Part shown: positions 1-12,949 of the stretch, piece after piece
Position numbering within the stretch: the stretch's first letter is position 1
Layout of the letters: every line of letters starts with the position of its first letter
NCBI GenBank assembly: GCA_903813345.2
Contig: CAIIXF020000001.1
Span: forward strand, 32,980,866 to 33,044,865
Length of the DNA stretch: 64,000 bases
Source of the DNA: Owenia fusiformis
Taxonomy: Eukaryota > Annelida > Polychaeta > Sabellida > Oweniidae
Direction: 5' to 3'
Made by a program: the position numbers and the translations under genes
The notes under the pieces: generated by a model
Told to the model about the DNA's origin: nothing
Databases searched by the model: none
The model's input: the letters and a program-made list of their open reading frames with translations, nothing else

Positions 1-282
1 ATATATCAGCTGAATCTTAAGCTGGAATAGAAAGTATACATTGTGATCTATCAGTCTCCTATTATATATCAGCTGAATCTTAAGCTGGAATAGAAAGTAT
101 ACATTGTGATCTATCAGTCTCCTATTACGTATATATCAGCTGAATCTTAAGCTGGAATAGAAAGTATACATTGTGATCTATCAGTCTCCTATTACGTATA
201 TATCAGCTGAATCTTAAGCTGGAATAGAAAGTATACATTGTGATCTATCAGTCTCCTATTATATATCAGCTGAATCTTAAGC
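1..282. repeat. Tandem repeat, 63-68 bp unit, about 4 copies
   Basis: Successive near-identical units begin with ATATATCAGCTGAATCTTAA and end with CAGTCTCCTATT. Units differ mainly by a 4-bp ACGT insertion at the joint. The array starts at or before the window edge, so the true copy number is unknown. No coding potential is seen. Confidence 0.93.
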
Positions 283-1530
283 TGAGTCAGTTTCAATTAT
301 AAATTGTTGCATATAGATCCCACAATAAGTATTTTTAGTTAAGTTATGATTCTATTCTCTTAAGATCATATGTCTCCTGTCTTAAGTTAGAAAAAACAAA
401 TATACAAGTAATTGTTTTCACTAAAGAGTGTTGTGATAAAAAGCCCTGGGTAAAAACCTAAAGGATTATTAAAGGACTAAAGGATAATTAATTCATGGTC
501 CTGATTATAAGTCTTCTGTTACTCTTAATTCAGTGGTAGTAATTGCAATGTCTACCTGGTCACTGTCATCAAGGACTCAGACAGGATATGTCTGGTCATG
601 TATGACTGTTATTGTTATGATAGGGATTAAGGTCCAATAACATAGACATTACATGTATTTCACTTATTTCAATTTCAGTGAATGTTATTCAGAAGCTTTT
701 GTTTTACTTGCACAATCGGCTTTCAATTAGAATTATGCCTTATTCAGTCTTTACTTCAGTCGAGACTTATAGTCCCTGAGCCGATTTTTCTAAGAGCTCT
801 AGATAAGGAGTTGATTGCCCAGGTGTCGGCCACAAAAACCAACTACTGCAGTGTTCTACATATATTGTCTACACTGGGTTATGGTATATTTTTCTGGTAA
901 CAGAAACTTTCATTTAGAAAATGAGGATTTAGGCAAGTGGTATTGACTTAACATGGGGGTACATCCACTATGGACTTATCATAGGGATATCATCATATTC
1001 CAAAGCCACCATAGATACCCGCAGAGATATTTGTTTGGGTAAAGTTTCTATCACCCTGTACCTTTTATACATGCCACATTACCTTTATTGAAGCATTAGA
1101 CAGTGTTTTATTACTGAAACACCAAAACATTGGGCCATGCAGATTTTTACTATTGCAGACATTTGCACCCTTTGGGTTTCATCTTATTGTCATTTTTCAA
1201 ATTTTATGTTCTCTTGCTCATCTAAAGTTCTTCATTTTTATCAAAATCAATTGATATCATACTTTGAATGCAGTTATATGGTAAAAAGTAGAAAATATAT
1301 ATCATTAAAAGTTGTTTATATAAGGCAACCTTGTGTGACCCCATTTTAGAGGCAAAAGCCCCTGTTAGAATTGATTGATCTCCGAAAGGTTAACTTTTAC
1401 CCCTCTCCAATATAGATGTACAGTAATTACATTGTGGACATGCATTAACATCAACATTTCTTCAGACATACTTCTACATGTTCTACGGTCATTTCACTGA
1501 ATTAAAACTCATGATGGTTGCAATTGTAAA
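283..1530. other. Non-coding AT-rich stretch, nothing recognised
   Basis: Short open frames here have no recognisable motif and no convincing splice context. No repeat family seen elsewhere in the window was matched. Confidence 0.5.
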
Positions 1531-1534
1531 AATG

Positions 1535-1760
1535 TTCAATGATTGAATGCGACCATTGCAACCATTGCAGATTTCAATGAGTAATGGTTGTAGATGGTTG
1601 CATTTAAAAATGCAATGATCACATGTTAATGGTTGCTTAACCATTGCAAATTGTGAAATTCTAATGGTTACAGCCGATGGTTGCACAATGATTGCATGTC
1701 ATTTTGCAATGGTTTTTCCTTTGATCTAAATGGTTGAAGCAATCATTAATCGATGATTGC
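1535..1760. repeat. Degenerate ATGGTTGCA / TGCAACCAT repeat
   Basis: Short motifs such as AATGGTTGCA and its complement TGCAACCATT recur irregularly on both strands, giving many small inverted repeats. It grades into the CCATGG-rich block that follows. Confidence 0.6.
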
Positions 1761-1859
1761 TTGCGATGGTTTGTTTTCGGAATTTCAAGGTCGGATTTTT
1801 TATAAGGGCATTTTCAACTCTGACCAATTTTAGACTTGACACTCTTCTTAGAGTTCTTT

Positions 1860-2745
1860 TTAGCAATGAAAGACCATGGTATTTGATGGTCAGGTTTGAC
1901 AATGAAATGCTATGAAATACAATCAACCACGAAATGCAATGATATGCCATGATAAATGATAGTTATGATTTTGGCAATGAAATACCATGGTATGACCATA
2001 GTATTTGATGGTCAGGTTTGACAATAAAATGCCATGAAATACCACCAACCATGAAATGCAATGATAAAACCATGATAAATGAGAGTTATGATTTTGGCAA
2101 TGAAATGACATGGTATGACCATGGTTATTGATTGTCACACGGTACAATGAAATGCCATGAAATGTCATCAACCATGATATACCATGGTAATACCATGGTA
2201 AATGATGGTCAGGTACATAACAATAAAATACCATGGTATGACCATGGCATTTGATTGTCACATCGTACAATGAAATACCATCAACCATGATATACAATGG
2301 TAATACCATGGTAAATGATGGTCAGGAACATGGATGGTATGACCATGGTATTTGATCGTCACATCTTATAATGAAATGCCATCAACCATGATATACCATG
2401 GTAAATTATAGTCAGGAACATGGCATTGAAATACCATGGTATTTGATTGTCACACCTTACAATGAAATGCCATGAAATACAATCAACCATGATATACCAT
2501 GGTAATACCAAGGTAAATGATGGTCAGGAACATGGCAATGAAATACCATGGCATTTGATGGTTAACTTTGAACATGAAATACCATGAAACATGGTATAAC
2601 ATGATATACCATGGTATACCATGGTCAAAAATTGACCAAAAAAACATCATTGCCACCATGGTCAGAGTTGATGGTAATTTCATGGCCAATCATGATAGAC
2701 CATGGTAAACCATGGTATACCATGGTATCATGGTTTACGTTTAAA
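1860..2745. repeat. CCATGG-rich degenerate tandem repeat
   Basis: The block is built from variants of ACCATGGTA, GAAATACCATGG, AATGATGGTCAGG and ATCAACCATGATAT. Unit length is variable, roughly 100-140 bp at the higher-order level. CCATGG is self-complementary and often doubled (ACCATGGTATACCATGGT), so the strand can form many hairpins. Long open frames on the minus strand here are side products of the repeat. Confidence 0.8.
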
Positions 2746-2799
2746 CATGGTAGTTCCCCATTTATGGGCTTTGTTTGATTGATATATACTATGTGCAAT

Positions 2800-3373
2800 G
2801 ACATCTTAAAATTCAAAATGGCAGCCAATCGTTCTATTACTTTTTGAGTTCTATTAAAAACGTAAAATAACACACATATGTAAAATGATGGCCATTTTCA
2901 AAACGGCTGCCTTCTAGCCTAAGTGTCACAAAACACTGTGCCAAGCTTATGAGTATTCACATATCAAATATGAATAAAATGGCTCTACTACTTTTTAAGT
3001 TACAGCAAAAATTCTAAATAGCGTTTAAAGACTGACATTTTTCAAGATGACTGCCATGTGCTTATTTAATATCTACATTTCTAGCTGTATTAATGTCCTA
3101 TATAACTTTTTACATTTAAAACATATTGGTACATATTACAGTTTTACATACTGTACCTAAATTACTGTAAAATCAACACCGAAATGGCCACCATTCTTGA
3201 AAGAGTGGCCATTTTGAAAACTGACTTTCGAGCAGAACTTCTACCCCCATAGGGCATATGTGTACAAAATCGGGCCAAGGGTATTTGAGTTATCACCCGG
3301 ATGAACCGACGTATGTATGGACGGACATACAGAGGCTTTCCCAATATCCCTTGAATCTTTGTTCGATGGGATA
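2800..3373 (+). mobile_element. Family A Helitron-like element, 5'-truncated copy
   Basis: This contains the family A core (CACATATCAAATATGAA, AAAATGGC(C/A)GCC) and ends in the family A terminus TTCGATGGGATA. A short run of GGACGGAC-like bases precedes the end. The 5' end motif AACGCCAAAGCGTAGC is missing, so this is a truncated copy. Confidence 0.7.
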
Positions 3374-4279
3374 AAAATATACATGGCAATAAACGAAGTC
3401 AGTAGTCTATGGGCTGTTTAAGCAATATAATTAGAGAAATTATTTAAACATACACTGTACTACTTTTTTAAGTACTCAGGTAAGTCGAACTGTAAAGTCG
3501 ATTCAATTGATAATCTATATCATGATTGATGAAAATGGACTTCAGTCATAAGACACAGTCAAACTGCAACTGATTGTTTATTATTTACTGTCACCAGGTC
3601 CGTTTAATAGTCTAAGTTACAAAGTTCATGACATGCAAGAGAATGAGTGCATTACATTTTATGGCATCATTTTATGACAAATTTCATAAACCATAAATTA
3701 GATTGCATTAGATATCTATGTACTCAAAATGAGCATGTAAATTAAGAAGTTTCAAACTTCACTGTTTTATCTAGTGGTGGGACTCGCCACCAAGATCTCT
3801 ACTGGAGTAGAATGATAAATTTGACGATCGAGTAGACAATTTTAAAAAAATTGAGAAAATTAGAACCTAGAAAATCAAGGCATTTGTCGCTACTAACATC
3901 GACTTTTGGTTTCATGACAAACATAAATAAAAAACAATGAATACGAATCTCATACTTTATTCTCATCAACTAACCATTAAATCAACAAAAAAATCGGAGG
4001 GTAAATCGTGATTTTTGTCAGAAATTTTCAGGATCAGGTTTTTCAAATTTTAAGTCCATTGATCATTTTCTAGGCTCATTCGAGTTCTAGTCGATTACCC
4101 GAGTCACTGGTTAAACCACTTGTTTTATTTTATCGTTATTAATCCATACAAAAAATAATAAATGAAGTATATCTCCAATCACAAAAGCATTACAGGAGAA
4201 AATACTGTACAGGGGTATGTTTTGTTGCACGATCAAACCTCACTAAAGGGATTTATTGGGTAGGTTATTTAATTCAAAA
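3374..4279. other. No recognised feature
   Basis: AT-rich sequence without repeat family matches in the window and without a credible open frame. Confidence 0.5.
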
Positions 4280-5131
4280 CTAGACAACAGTAACGCCAAA
4301 GCGTAGCAAATCCCATCGAACAGCCATGGCTGGCATTTTTACAAACAAAGTTTATAGCAAAAAATGGCAGCCATTTTTCAAAATGACCACCTTCTACCAA
4401 AAGTGTCATAAGACAGTGTGCCATGCTTATAGTATCCACATACCAAATATGAAAAAATGGCTAAGCACTTTTCGAGTTATAGTAAAATATAGTTTATAGC
4501 AAAAGATGGCAGCCATTTTTCAAAATGGCCACCTTGTACCAAAAATATCATTAGACAGTGTGCCATGCTTATAGTATTCACATACCAAATATGGACAAAA
4601 TTGTTCCACTACTTTTTCAGTTATAGTAAAATACATTAAAATGGTGGCCATTTTTCAGATGGCCGCCTTCTACCAAAAGTGTCATTAGACAGTGTGCCAT
4701 GCTTATAGTATTCACATACAAAATATGAACAGTTACAGCAAAAATAGTAAAATAGCGAGTAACAGCCACCATTTTTCAAGATGGCTGCCATGTCTTCTTT
4801 AAGATCTACATTTCTAGCTTTATTAATGTCCTATATATTTTTTTTACATTTAAAACATATTGCAATTACAGTTTTACATATTGTACCTAAATTACTGTAA
4901 AATCAGCACTAAAATGGCCACCATTTTTGAATGAGTGGCCATTTTGAAAATCGGCTTTCGAGCAGAACTTCTACTTCCATAGGGTATATGTGTACAATAT
5001 ATGAACAAAATCGGGCCAATGGTATTTGAGTTATTGCCCGGACGGACGGACGTACGTACATACAAACGTACATAAGTACATATGGACAGAGGCGTTCCCT
5101 ATATCCCTCCAAACTTTGTTCGATGGGATAA
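4280..5131 (+). mobile_element. Family A Helitron-like element, complete copy
   Basis: The copy begins with the family A end (GACAACAGTAACGCCAAAGC, then AAATCCCATCGAAC) and closes with GTTCGATGGGATAA, so ATCCCATCGAAC/GTTCGATGGGAT are subterminal inverted repeats. The core is a tandem array of about 120-bp units with AAAATGGC(C/A)GCC and GTCATTAGACAGTGTGCCATG. A GGACGGACGTACGTAC tract sits just before the 3' end. It encodes no protein and would rely on enzymes in trans. Confidence 0.8.
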
Positions 5132-6077
5132 TTAAAATTTTCTAACACTACCTGAATGTTTAGGTAGCCTACAGAAACAATCTTCAGAAAATTTTGCTGA
5201 CTTCAAGTTACCAAGTATGGCTTGCCAATTATTCACAAGTTTGGAATTACCAAGGTGTCAGTAGGCAGTTTCCAGTTTCACCACCAGGTTGCTAATTCGG
5301 GTCAAATAACATGCAGAAATTGATATGAGAGATATAAATAATAGTAGTTCTTTTAAAACTCAATATTCATTACATTTATGAATCAATTGCCATATAATCT
5401 TTTTCAGTCTGATAATTTTACAAATGAAAATATGTCCAGTACAAGAAACGATTTTTCACCGATTTTATAACATGGACCGAGAAGTCACATTCTCAAAGAA
5501 AATTAAAATTTCAAAGTTGATATATAATATTTAAAACCACATTTCTAAATGTAATTTGATGTGTACATAACAAATATGATATTATTTTGACAAAATTTCA
5601 AGATCATTTGTACTTGCATCTAGTCTTTTATGCATCATTCAAAAGTTTGCATGAGACCCCCCATACGAAGAGGGTAAGGAAATTGATATGCAATATTGCC
5701 CCCAGAGATAGGAATTCAACAGAGAATTTCATACCAGAGTGAGAAATATGATATGAAAATATTTTACTGGATTTGTTTCATCAAGTATACATTTTAGGAA
5801 ACTCATGATTTGCAAATGAACGGTAAATTCAGTGAACTAAAGATCAGAACAGATGAAAATATGACTCATCTACATGTTCGGTACAGTTTCAGGGGTGAAA
5901 TTGCTGAGAATAACGGCTGGAGAAAGGAATTCTGGACATAAGCTAGAATGTAACTGAGCAGTAACACCTTTCTGTTTTAAGTATTGGCTTGTTGAGCTCG
6001 TTCTCAACCTCCCTCTGAGAAAAGTCTCACTTCCGCATTCTACTTGTATTCATAGCCTTGTCATATTTAATATAGAT
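5132..6077. other. No recognised feature
   Basis: Non-coding AT-rich sequence; no match to the repeat families in this window was noticed. Confidence 0.5.
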
Positions 6078-7062
6078 GGACCCACGGTCCTATGCTCACA
6101 CAGTTTGGAACCTTCAGAGGAATTTATATCCGGACTTTCAAACAAAGATATATTGATTTGGATTTGTAGTCTCGAACTTTGAGAAACTTAGATAGCATAG
6201 TTGTGTGACCTAGTTTGATGACCTTTGACCTTGAAAATTTTACTTATTCAGAGCTCAGTAAGGTCTTTTGTGATTAAGCTGACCAAAATTTACATCCAAA
6301 AATCAATTTGAAAAATCAACTTTTTTGACCTTTCGAAGGTCACTGAAGGTCAAGTAAAGGTGAAATCCTAAAACTAATGTCAGATTTGAACTCCTGGCAA
6401 CTTGTAGATGATTTTCAAAAAAAAATTGGTCAAATTGAAGCAAGTTTTACTGTTTTTTGACATCAAATATCTCAAAAACGGTAAAATTTGATGCTGACAT
6501 ATATTGAGAAATATGTAGGGAATGCTTAAATCTATTAATGATGTAATTTATTGCAGGAAATGATCAAGTATAAGGCAAACTTTAAGAATCTTGTCAATCA
6601 CAAAAACTGCCATTGACTTCATACATGAGAAAGTTTCCTGAAAATGACTAAGTCCTACTTTTTTTCAAATTTTATAGAGTAAACACCAAAAACCGTAATT
6701 CCAAGAGCTTTGAAATCTTCAGAGGACATAAGTTGCATATACACCAACTACTTAAAGTTATTTGAAAGTTCTACTTCAACAAAGTGTCTAGTATTTACAG
6801 AAAATTTGACTTTTTGATGTCAAAATCCGCAATTTCTCGGAAACCGGGCGAACTTGGGAAATGGCGATGATAGGTCAAATAGGCATTATGGATATACATA
6901 AAATGAATGTGGATATGACTCAATCCGAATAGCAGTTTTAATTTGTGCGGCCAATGTTGACGGACGGACGGACCAGCGGACGGATGGACAGACGGACCAA
7001 CGGACGGACGGACAGACCAACGGACGGACCAACGGACGGACGGACGTGTTGAACAGATAATA
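6078..7062 (+). mobile_element. Family C Helitron-like element, altered 3' end
   Basis: It starts with GGACCCACGGTCCTATGCTC and ACACAGTTTGGAACC. The body carries GACCTTTGACCTTGAAAATT and the conserved CGGAAACCGGGCGAACTTGG stretch, followed by a (GGAC)n/(AGAC)n tract at 6958-7046. The expected terminal hairpin GGCTCAC...GTGAGCC is replaced by unrelated sequence, so the 3' tip is degraded or recombined. No protein is encoded. Confidence 0.75.
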
Positions 7063-7229
7063 AGCCACACGGTGAAAAGAATCGCACCCTTGAACAGAAT
7101 ACACTTTTCGGTAAAAGATATACTGATGTATTACAAAATATGTGAAAATTGGAAAGATTGACCGTTTAGTTATTTCTTTAAAAATGTTTTAATTTAACAT
7201 TGCTCTCAATGTGAAATTCTTTTTTATTC

Positions 7230-8290
7230 TTTAAAACAAGCCTTCACAGACACAATTTTAGGACGAAAAATCCAAAATGGCCGCCTTACCATTTACCAAG
7301 AATGCCGAAAAACTAATCACTTCTAAACTTTTATAGGTAAAAACATCCCCGAGAATTTCAAATGAATCCCTCAAACGGTTTTGCTGGAAACCTGTAGACA
7401 AGCCTTGACAGACAAGATTTTAGGATGGAAAATTCAAAATGGCCACCTTAACATTTACCCAGACTGCCTAAAAACTAATCAGTTCTAAACTTTCATAGGT
7501 AGAAACATCCCTGACAATTTCAAATGAATCCCTCAAAAGGTTTGGCTGGAAACCTGTAGACAAGCCTTGACAGACAAGATTTTAGGACGGAAAATCCAAA
7601 ATGGCAACCTTAACATTTACCCAGAATGCCGAAAAACTAATCAGTTCTAGACTTTCACAGGTAAGAAACATCCCTGAGAATTTCAAATGAATCCCTCAAA
7701 CGGTCTGGCTGGAAACCTGTAGACAAGCCTTGACAGACAAGATTTTAGGACGGAAAATCCAAAATGGCCACCTTAACATTTACCCAGAATGCCGAAAAAC
7801 TAATCAGTTCTAAACTTTCATAGGTAGAAACATCCCTGAAAATTTCAAATGAATCCCTCAAACGGTTTGGCTGGAAACCTGTAGATAAGCCTTGACAGAC
7901 AAGATTTTAGGACGGAAAATCCAAAATGGCCACCTTAACATTTACCCAGAATGCCGAAAAATGAATCACTTCTAAACTTTCATAGGTAGAAACATCCCTG
8001 AAAATTTCAAATGAATCCCTCAAACGGTTTGGCTGGAAACCTGTAGACAAGCCTTGACAGACAAGATTTTAGGACGGAAAATCCAAAATGGCCACCTTAA
8101 CATTTACCCAGAATGCCGAAAAACTAATCAAATCTAAACTTCCATAGGTAGAAACATCCCTGAGAATTTCAAATGAATCCGTCAAACGGTTTGGCTGGAA
8201 ACCTGTAGACAAGATTATTTGGGACGCCCGCCCAACCGCCCGCCTGGCAAACTGATTACAATATAGCACCTGAGGGTGCGATAAAAACCA
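7230..8290 (+). mobile_element. Family D element with ~163-bp tandem core
   Basis: About six units of roughly 163 bp are present, each with GACAAGATTTTAGGACGGAA, CCAAAATGGCC and AACATTTACCCAGAATGCC. The array is followed by a GACGCCCGCCCAACCGCCCG tract and a terminal hairpin GCACC-TGAG-GGTGC. The layout is tandem core, short microsatellite, terminal hairpin. Related arrays lie at 28700-30390 and, inverted, at 62490-64000. Confidence 0.8.
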
Positions 8291-8624
8291 ATAGTAAAAC
8301 CATGCCCCTTCCTGGCTCATTAGAATAGACTGTATTCACATTGGCTTTTAATTACGCGGGTAATTGTGTCATTTTGATTTGATCTGAAAACTATATTTAT
8401 TCTGGGTAGCTCTATCAGTACAAAACTGGTCTTCTAGAGGCCCAGTAATAATTTACAATTATTTACCATACGTACAGTAAATATAGAAACATACAAATAG
8501 ATATACAGTATAGGACATATAGAACAATTTGATATATATTCATCTTCAAAGTATGCATTTACATGAAACATAGAGAACAACTTCAAAGAGAATTACATGA
8601 ATATAATATTCTGGCAGAAAGTTC
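8291..8624. other. No recognised feature
   Basis: AT-rich spacer between a family D element and a LINE 3' end. No coding or repeat signal was recognised. Confidence 0.5.
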
Positions 8625-9525
8625 AAAGCTAATCGTTTTCTTCGGATTACAATGTTTTTTTAACTTTTCAGCATGAATATAGGGTTGGGACCTCAAAACC
8701 ATGGAATGCCGGAGCGGCACCCTTGGGCAACTCTCTACAAACCATTTCTTATACCCCCCTAAGAAAATCTACTGGGGGTACTATAAGACACCTTTATATA
8801 TCAGACAATAATAAAGATATAGACTTGACATTTTCAGGAATTAGTTAAAGTATGATGCTTAATCTGTATAGTGAAAATCAAGAAAAAATCTTAATCCGTT
8901 GCTATAGCAACAGTAATAGATCACTATTAGTTACCTTAGAAATGTATTATTTTGTGGGTTTTCAGCATTTTCTTCATATTCTTGATTCTTAAACTAATCT
9001 AAACTATCTGAAGCACATAGCATGATTAAAGGTGAAGATAAAATAATTCATCATATCATTTATGTAATATGTCTAACAATTCAGTTGCTATGGCAACACC
9101 ACTTGATAATCAGGTTCTTACATTTCATTTTCTTTAATAAGTATAAAGGTGGTCCAAAATAACACTTTTTCTAAAGGTATGTTCTCTAGCTAAAGAATCT
9201 CTTTTAGAAGTAAATAGTCACTTGAATTTGTTAAAAATGTATATCTTTCAGTTGTAGAACCCCTCCCCACAGCCCTAACAATGTGATGATTGGTGAAAAC
9301 TGGCAAAAAAAACTTCATTTTCTAGGTTCAAATTAAGAATGCATTGGGATGCAACACTTATTAGTATTCAAGGAACATCTACTGACTTTGTCTGATATAA
9401 CAATATGAAGATTTTAATTATTAGATGATGGGAAGTATTTTATTTGAAACATTTTAGAATCCTATCCCATAAAAATGTTGAAAAGAGGGTGTGGTCAATT
9501 TTACCATTTTCCAGCATTTAAAGTT
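8625..9525 (+). mobile_element. LINE 3' end, 5'-truncated copy
   Basis: The sequence is the reverse complement, with modest divergence, of the 3' part of the LINE copy at 12950-14360. It includes the last codons of the LINE protein (peptide MNIGLGPQNHGMPERHPW, then a stop at 8761) and about 750 bp of 3' untranslated sequence. Just upstream, one base change turns a Lys codon into a stop relative to the sister copy. It is truncated at its 5' side near 8625, as expected of target-primed reverse transcription. It cannot encode an active enzyme. Confidence 0.8.
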
Positions 9526-9734
9526 AGAAATAAATACAAACCAAGGCTTTGAAACATCTTCAAATGTTAAGTATATAGGACACTATATTTTATATGCTAA
9601 TCTTGTATTTAGTACAAGTCTGAAATCCAATGCAATCATACAGTGGAGACTAGCAAGGTTTGCATACAATCCAGACATTGGAATCCTTTACATCCCATTC
9701 AGCAGAATCATTTACAATTTAGAGCCAGTGTTTT

Positions 9735-9795
9735 GAAAACTAGCTAAAATGTTTATTATTGAAAACTAGCTAAAATGTTTATTATTGAAAACAAC
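9735..9795. repeat. Short direct duplication, ~30-bp unit
   Basis: GAAAACTAGCTAAAATGTTT is repeated twice head to tail. It is non-coding. Confidence 0.8.
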
Positions 9796-9989
9796 TAAAG
9801 ATGGCTTTCCATTGGTCAACCAAGCATCAATATGCATTAAGTCTGACCAGGTTTGCCATTGCTCACAGCTGCAAGTGTAACGTATGAACAGTTGCCGCCA
9901 ACATTTGGTTCTCAACATTCGTGGTTAGATTGTCAACTTGCCACTTACTCCAGAAACCACTTACTCAACATACAATATACCAAAGATGC

Positions 9990-10710
9990 CACTTCACACG
10001 AGCACACTCACTCACCCAAAGATGCCACCTTACATGAGCACACTCACTCACCCAAAGATGCCACCTTACATGAGCACACTCACTCACCCAAAGATGCCAC
10101 CTCACACGAGCACACTCACTCACCCAAAGATGCCACCTTACACAAGCACACTCACTCACCCAAAGATGCCACCTTATACAAACACACTCACTCACTCACC
10201 CAAAGATGCCACCTGATACAAGCACACTCACTCACCCAAAGATGCCACCTTACACGAGCACACTCACTCATCCAAAGCTGCCACCTTACATGAGCAGACT
10301 CACTCATTCAAAGATGCCACCTTACATGAGCACACTCACTCACCCAAAGATGCCACCTTACATGAGCACACTCATTCACCCAAAGATGCCACCTTACATG
10401 AGCACACTCACTCACCCAAAAATGCCACCTTACATGAGCACACTCATTCACCCAAAGATGCCACCTTACATGAGCACACTCACTCATCCAAAGATGTCAC
10501 CTTACATGAGCACACTCATTCACCCAAAGATGCCACCTTACATGAGCACACTCACTCATCCAAAGATGTCACCTTACACGAGCACACTCACTCACCCAAA
10601 GATGCCACCTTATACGAGCACACTCACTCACCCAAAGATGCCACCTTACATGAACACACTCACTCATTCAAAGATGCCACCTTACACGAGCACACTCACT
10701 CACACTAGCT
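9990..10710. repeat. 36-bp minisatellite, about 20 copies
   Basis: The unit is close to CACTCACTCACCCAAAGATG plus CCACCTTACATGAGCA. Because 36 is a multiple of three and the unit lacks stops in several frames, long open frames appear on both strands, for example 12-residue periodic Met-Pro-Pro-Tyr-Met-Ser-Thr repeats. A 4-bp insertion near 10190 shifts the frame. No start context, signal peptide or splice site supports translation, so it is treated as a minisatellite. It sits between two LINE ends that face each other. Confidence 0.9.
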
Positions 10711-11569
10711 AGCTACTTTCCAACACCTGGCTCTGATGCTTCATGGTTTTATAAGGATTCTACGTATATAGCCGGTATATAGTCACATGATGAGAACTAA
10801 GAGCTTTTTGCTTGTGAATGACCCAGCTGAACAGCCTGGCTGTCCTGCCTGTAAGGAGTCTTGAATATTTGAAGACATCATCTTTAGTGATTGACATTAA
10901 TCTTTTTAGCTAGTTTTCAAACACCTGGCTCTGACGCCTCATAACTTAATAACAAGGACTCTACTATTTGTTCAGATGATGAGAACTACCTGTAAGTGTT
11001 TTATATAACAGAAACTTTTGCCATGATTTGCACATTGATGGCCAAAATGACTGACCCAACACATCAGGATAAAATTGTGCATGATGACCACCAACACCTG
11101 ACTAATGAGATGATATGCTTTTGTGTTGACTTTATACCAATGTCCAGATTATGCCAACCTCTCTATTATATGGTTACACTTCATTAGATGTCATTATGAT
11201 ACATGTACTAAATATTAAACTTACATATAGAATTGTACTTGTGCAAGGTAACAACCATAGTCTGATTGCTCGGATGAGGAAAATTAATGCTTATAATATT
11301 TATACATTATGCCAATGTCTAGACTATGCCAACCTCTATTGTAAGATTACATTAGATTTCATTATGATATATGTACTATATCTATATAAAATATACATAC
11401 AGAGTTGTACTCATTCATGATAACCATCAAAGTCTGATTGCTCAGATGAGAAAAACTAATGGTTGTAATAATTAGACATTATGCCAATGTCTAGACTATG
11501 CCAACCTCTCTACTGTATGATAACATTAAATGTCATTATGATACATATACTAGATATAAAACTTACATA

Positions 11570-12682
11570 GTAGCCCGGACAGAATTGTTCAATGGTCACT
11601 TTTTCTTTAATAACTTTTTTAATTTTCAGTATTATCATAGTCTGATCACATATTTGAAAACAAGAGTAAAATTCTGACATACCAAAAAAATATTTAAAGA
11701 ACATCTCTTAATTTATTGATATTATAGGCGTTCATAGTATGAGTGACGCGAATACATAATTCACCATTTTGTCTCATATTTGTTCAAAAATGGCGGCATG
11801 TTTTGTGGTTTGAATGTTCAGTTGAAAGTTAATATTTAAGAAATGTCATGGGCCTACTAAATCATGTAGACTGCTGCTTTTGGTATGAGGTAATGACTGC
11901 AAGTATAACCTTTTGTTAAGAATTGACTTTTATGTATACCAGTACTTAAAAAGGTTTGTACATTGGATGTACAGTATATTGGTAAGGTCGCAGGACTTAA
12001 GAGTTTTTTGGCCATTCCATTTTTACTCGTAGTGGATTAGCAACCCTAGTTCGTTTAACCTGTGCAACTATAGGGTTATACTGCCACAGTTTGTAATGTC
12101 TTTCCCAGTCACACACCTCTTAACCCATCCTTGGTATGCATGTGAATTGTTCCTCATCTTCTCAATGGCCTCTGAGATGGCTGTTTGGCATATGGCGCTC
12201 TTGAAAAGATTGAGGACCTACTCTCATCACATCCCGCACATTGGGCCGCCACTTTTTCACATCCTCTTGAACACAGCCCCGAACAATTCAATAGAGTTGA
12301 TTTCATATACCCTTGGAGGGAGTTGACTTCTTGTTTTTGATGAATGGTCAGTTGCTACATTACATCAGGATTGTAACGGTGGCAGCATGGCCCTATAGGC
12401 CTATGACAATCTTTAAATATTACCTTTCAACTGAACATTCAAATTCACAAAATATGCTGCCATTTTGAACAAATATGAGGCAAATAGATGAATTATGTAT
12501 TTGCGTCAGTCATACTATGAACGCCTATAATATCAAAAAATTAAGAGATGTTCTTTAAATATTTTTTTTGTATGTCAGAATTTTACTCTAGTTTTCAAAT
12601 ATGTGATCAGACTATGATAATACTGAAAATTAAAAAAGTTATTTAAGAAAAAGTGACCATTGAACAATTCTGTCCGGGCTAC
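11570..12682. mobile_element. Palindromic DNA transposon with ~290-bp inverted ends
   Basis: The left end GTAGCCCGGACAGAATTGTT is repeated inverted at the right end. Similarity continues inward for nearly 300 bp (to about 11850 on the left and about 12410 on the right). The insertion splits one unit of a 173-bp tandem array, so boundaries are known within a few bases; spacing suggests a 5-bp target duplication, but I could not fix it. The loop holds a possible transposase remnant on the minus strand. Confidence 0.85.
12080..12350 (-). pseudogene. Possible DDE transposase C-terminal remnant
   Basis: Translating the minus strand of the loop gives broken peptides. One is INSIELFGAVFKRM, which resembles the NPIELFW...KR segment around the last acidic residue of IS630/Tc1-like DDE transposases. 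It is followed, after stops, by AISEAIEKM and YQGWVKRC, a spacing seen in such C-termini. Several stops interrupt it. The assignment rests on remembered family motifs only and could be chance. If correct, the surrounding palindromic element is a decayed transposon. Confidence 0.35.
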
Positions 12683-12949
12683 TATTATATAGAACTGTAC
12701 TCATTCATGATAACCATCATAGTCTCATTGCTCAGATGAGAAAAACTAATGGTTGTAATAATTAGACATTATGCCAATGTCTAGACTATGCCAACCTCTC
12801 TACAGTATGATAACATTAGACTTCATTATGATACATGTACTAGATATAAAACTTAAATATAAAAAAGTGCAGTCTCCTATATACTAGATTATGGTAATGA
12901 ATGAATTACAATGAATGTGTTTTAAATGCATTGATCTTTTGTCTAATGA

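Larger units (their letters stand above)
11151..12860. repeat. 173-bp tandem array, 4 units, split by an insertion
   Basis: Units begin with TATGCCAACCTCT at 11151, 11325, 11497 and 12788. The first three are 172-174 bp apart. The third is interrupted by the palindromic element at 11570-12682; removing about 1118 bp restores the 173-bp spacing. The array therefore predates the insertion. Confidence 0.85.

Noticed and set aside
1-282. CRISPR-like array
   Set aside because: Units are contiguous and near-identical with no variable spacers, and the genome is eukaryotic.
1726-2873. Minus-strand frames rich in His, Trp and Tyr
   Set aside because: Periodic translations of the CCATGG-rich degenerate repeat; no motif, no splice sites.
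9853-10712. Histidine/threonine/proline-rich repeat protein
   Set aside because: A 36-bp minisatellite without stops gives long frames on both strands. A frame shift inside the array and the lack of splice or start context argue against translation.
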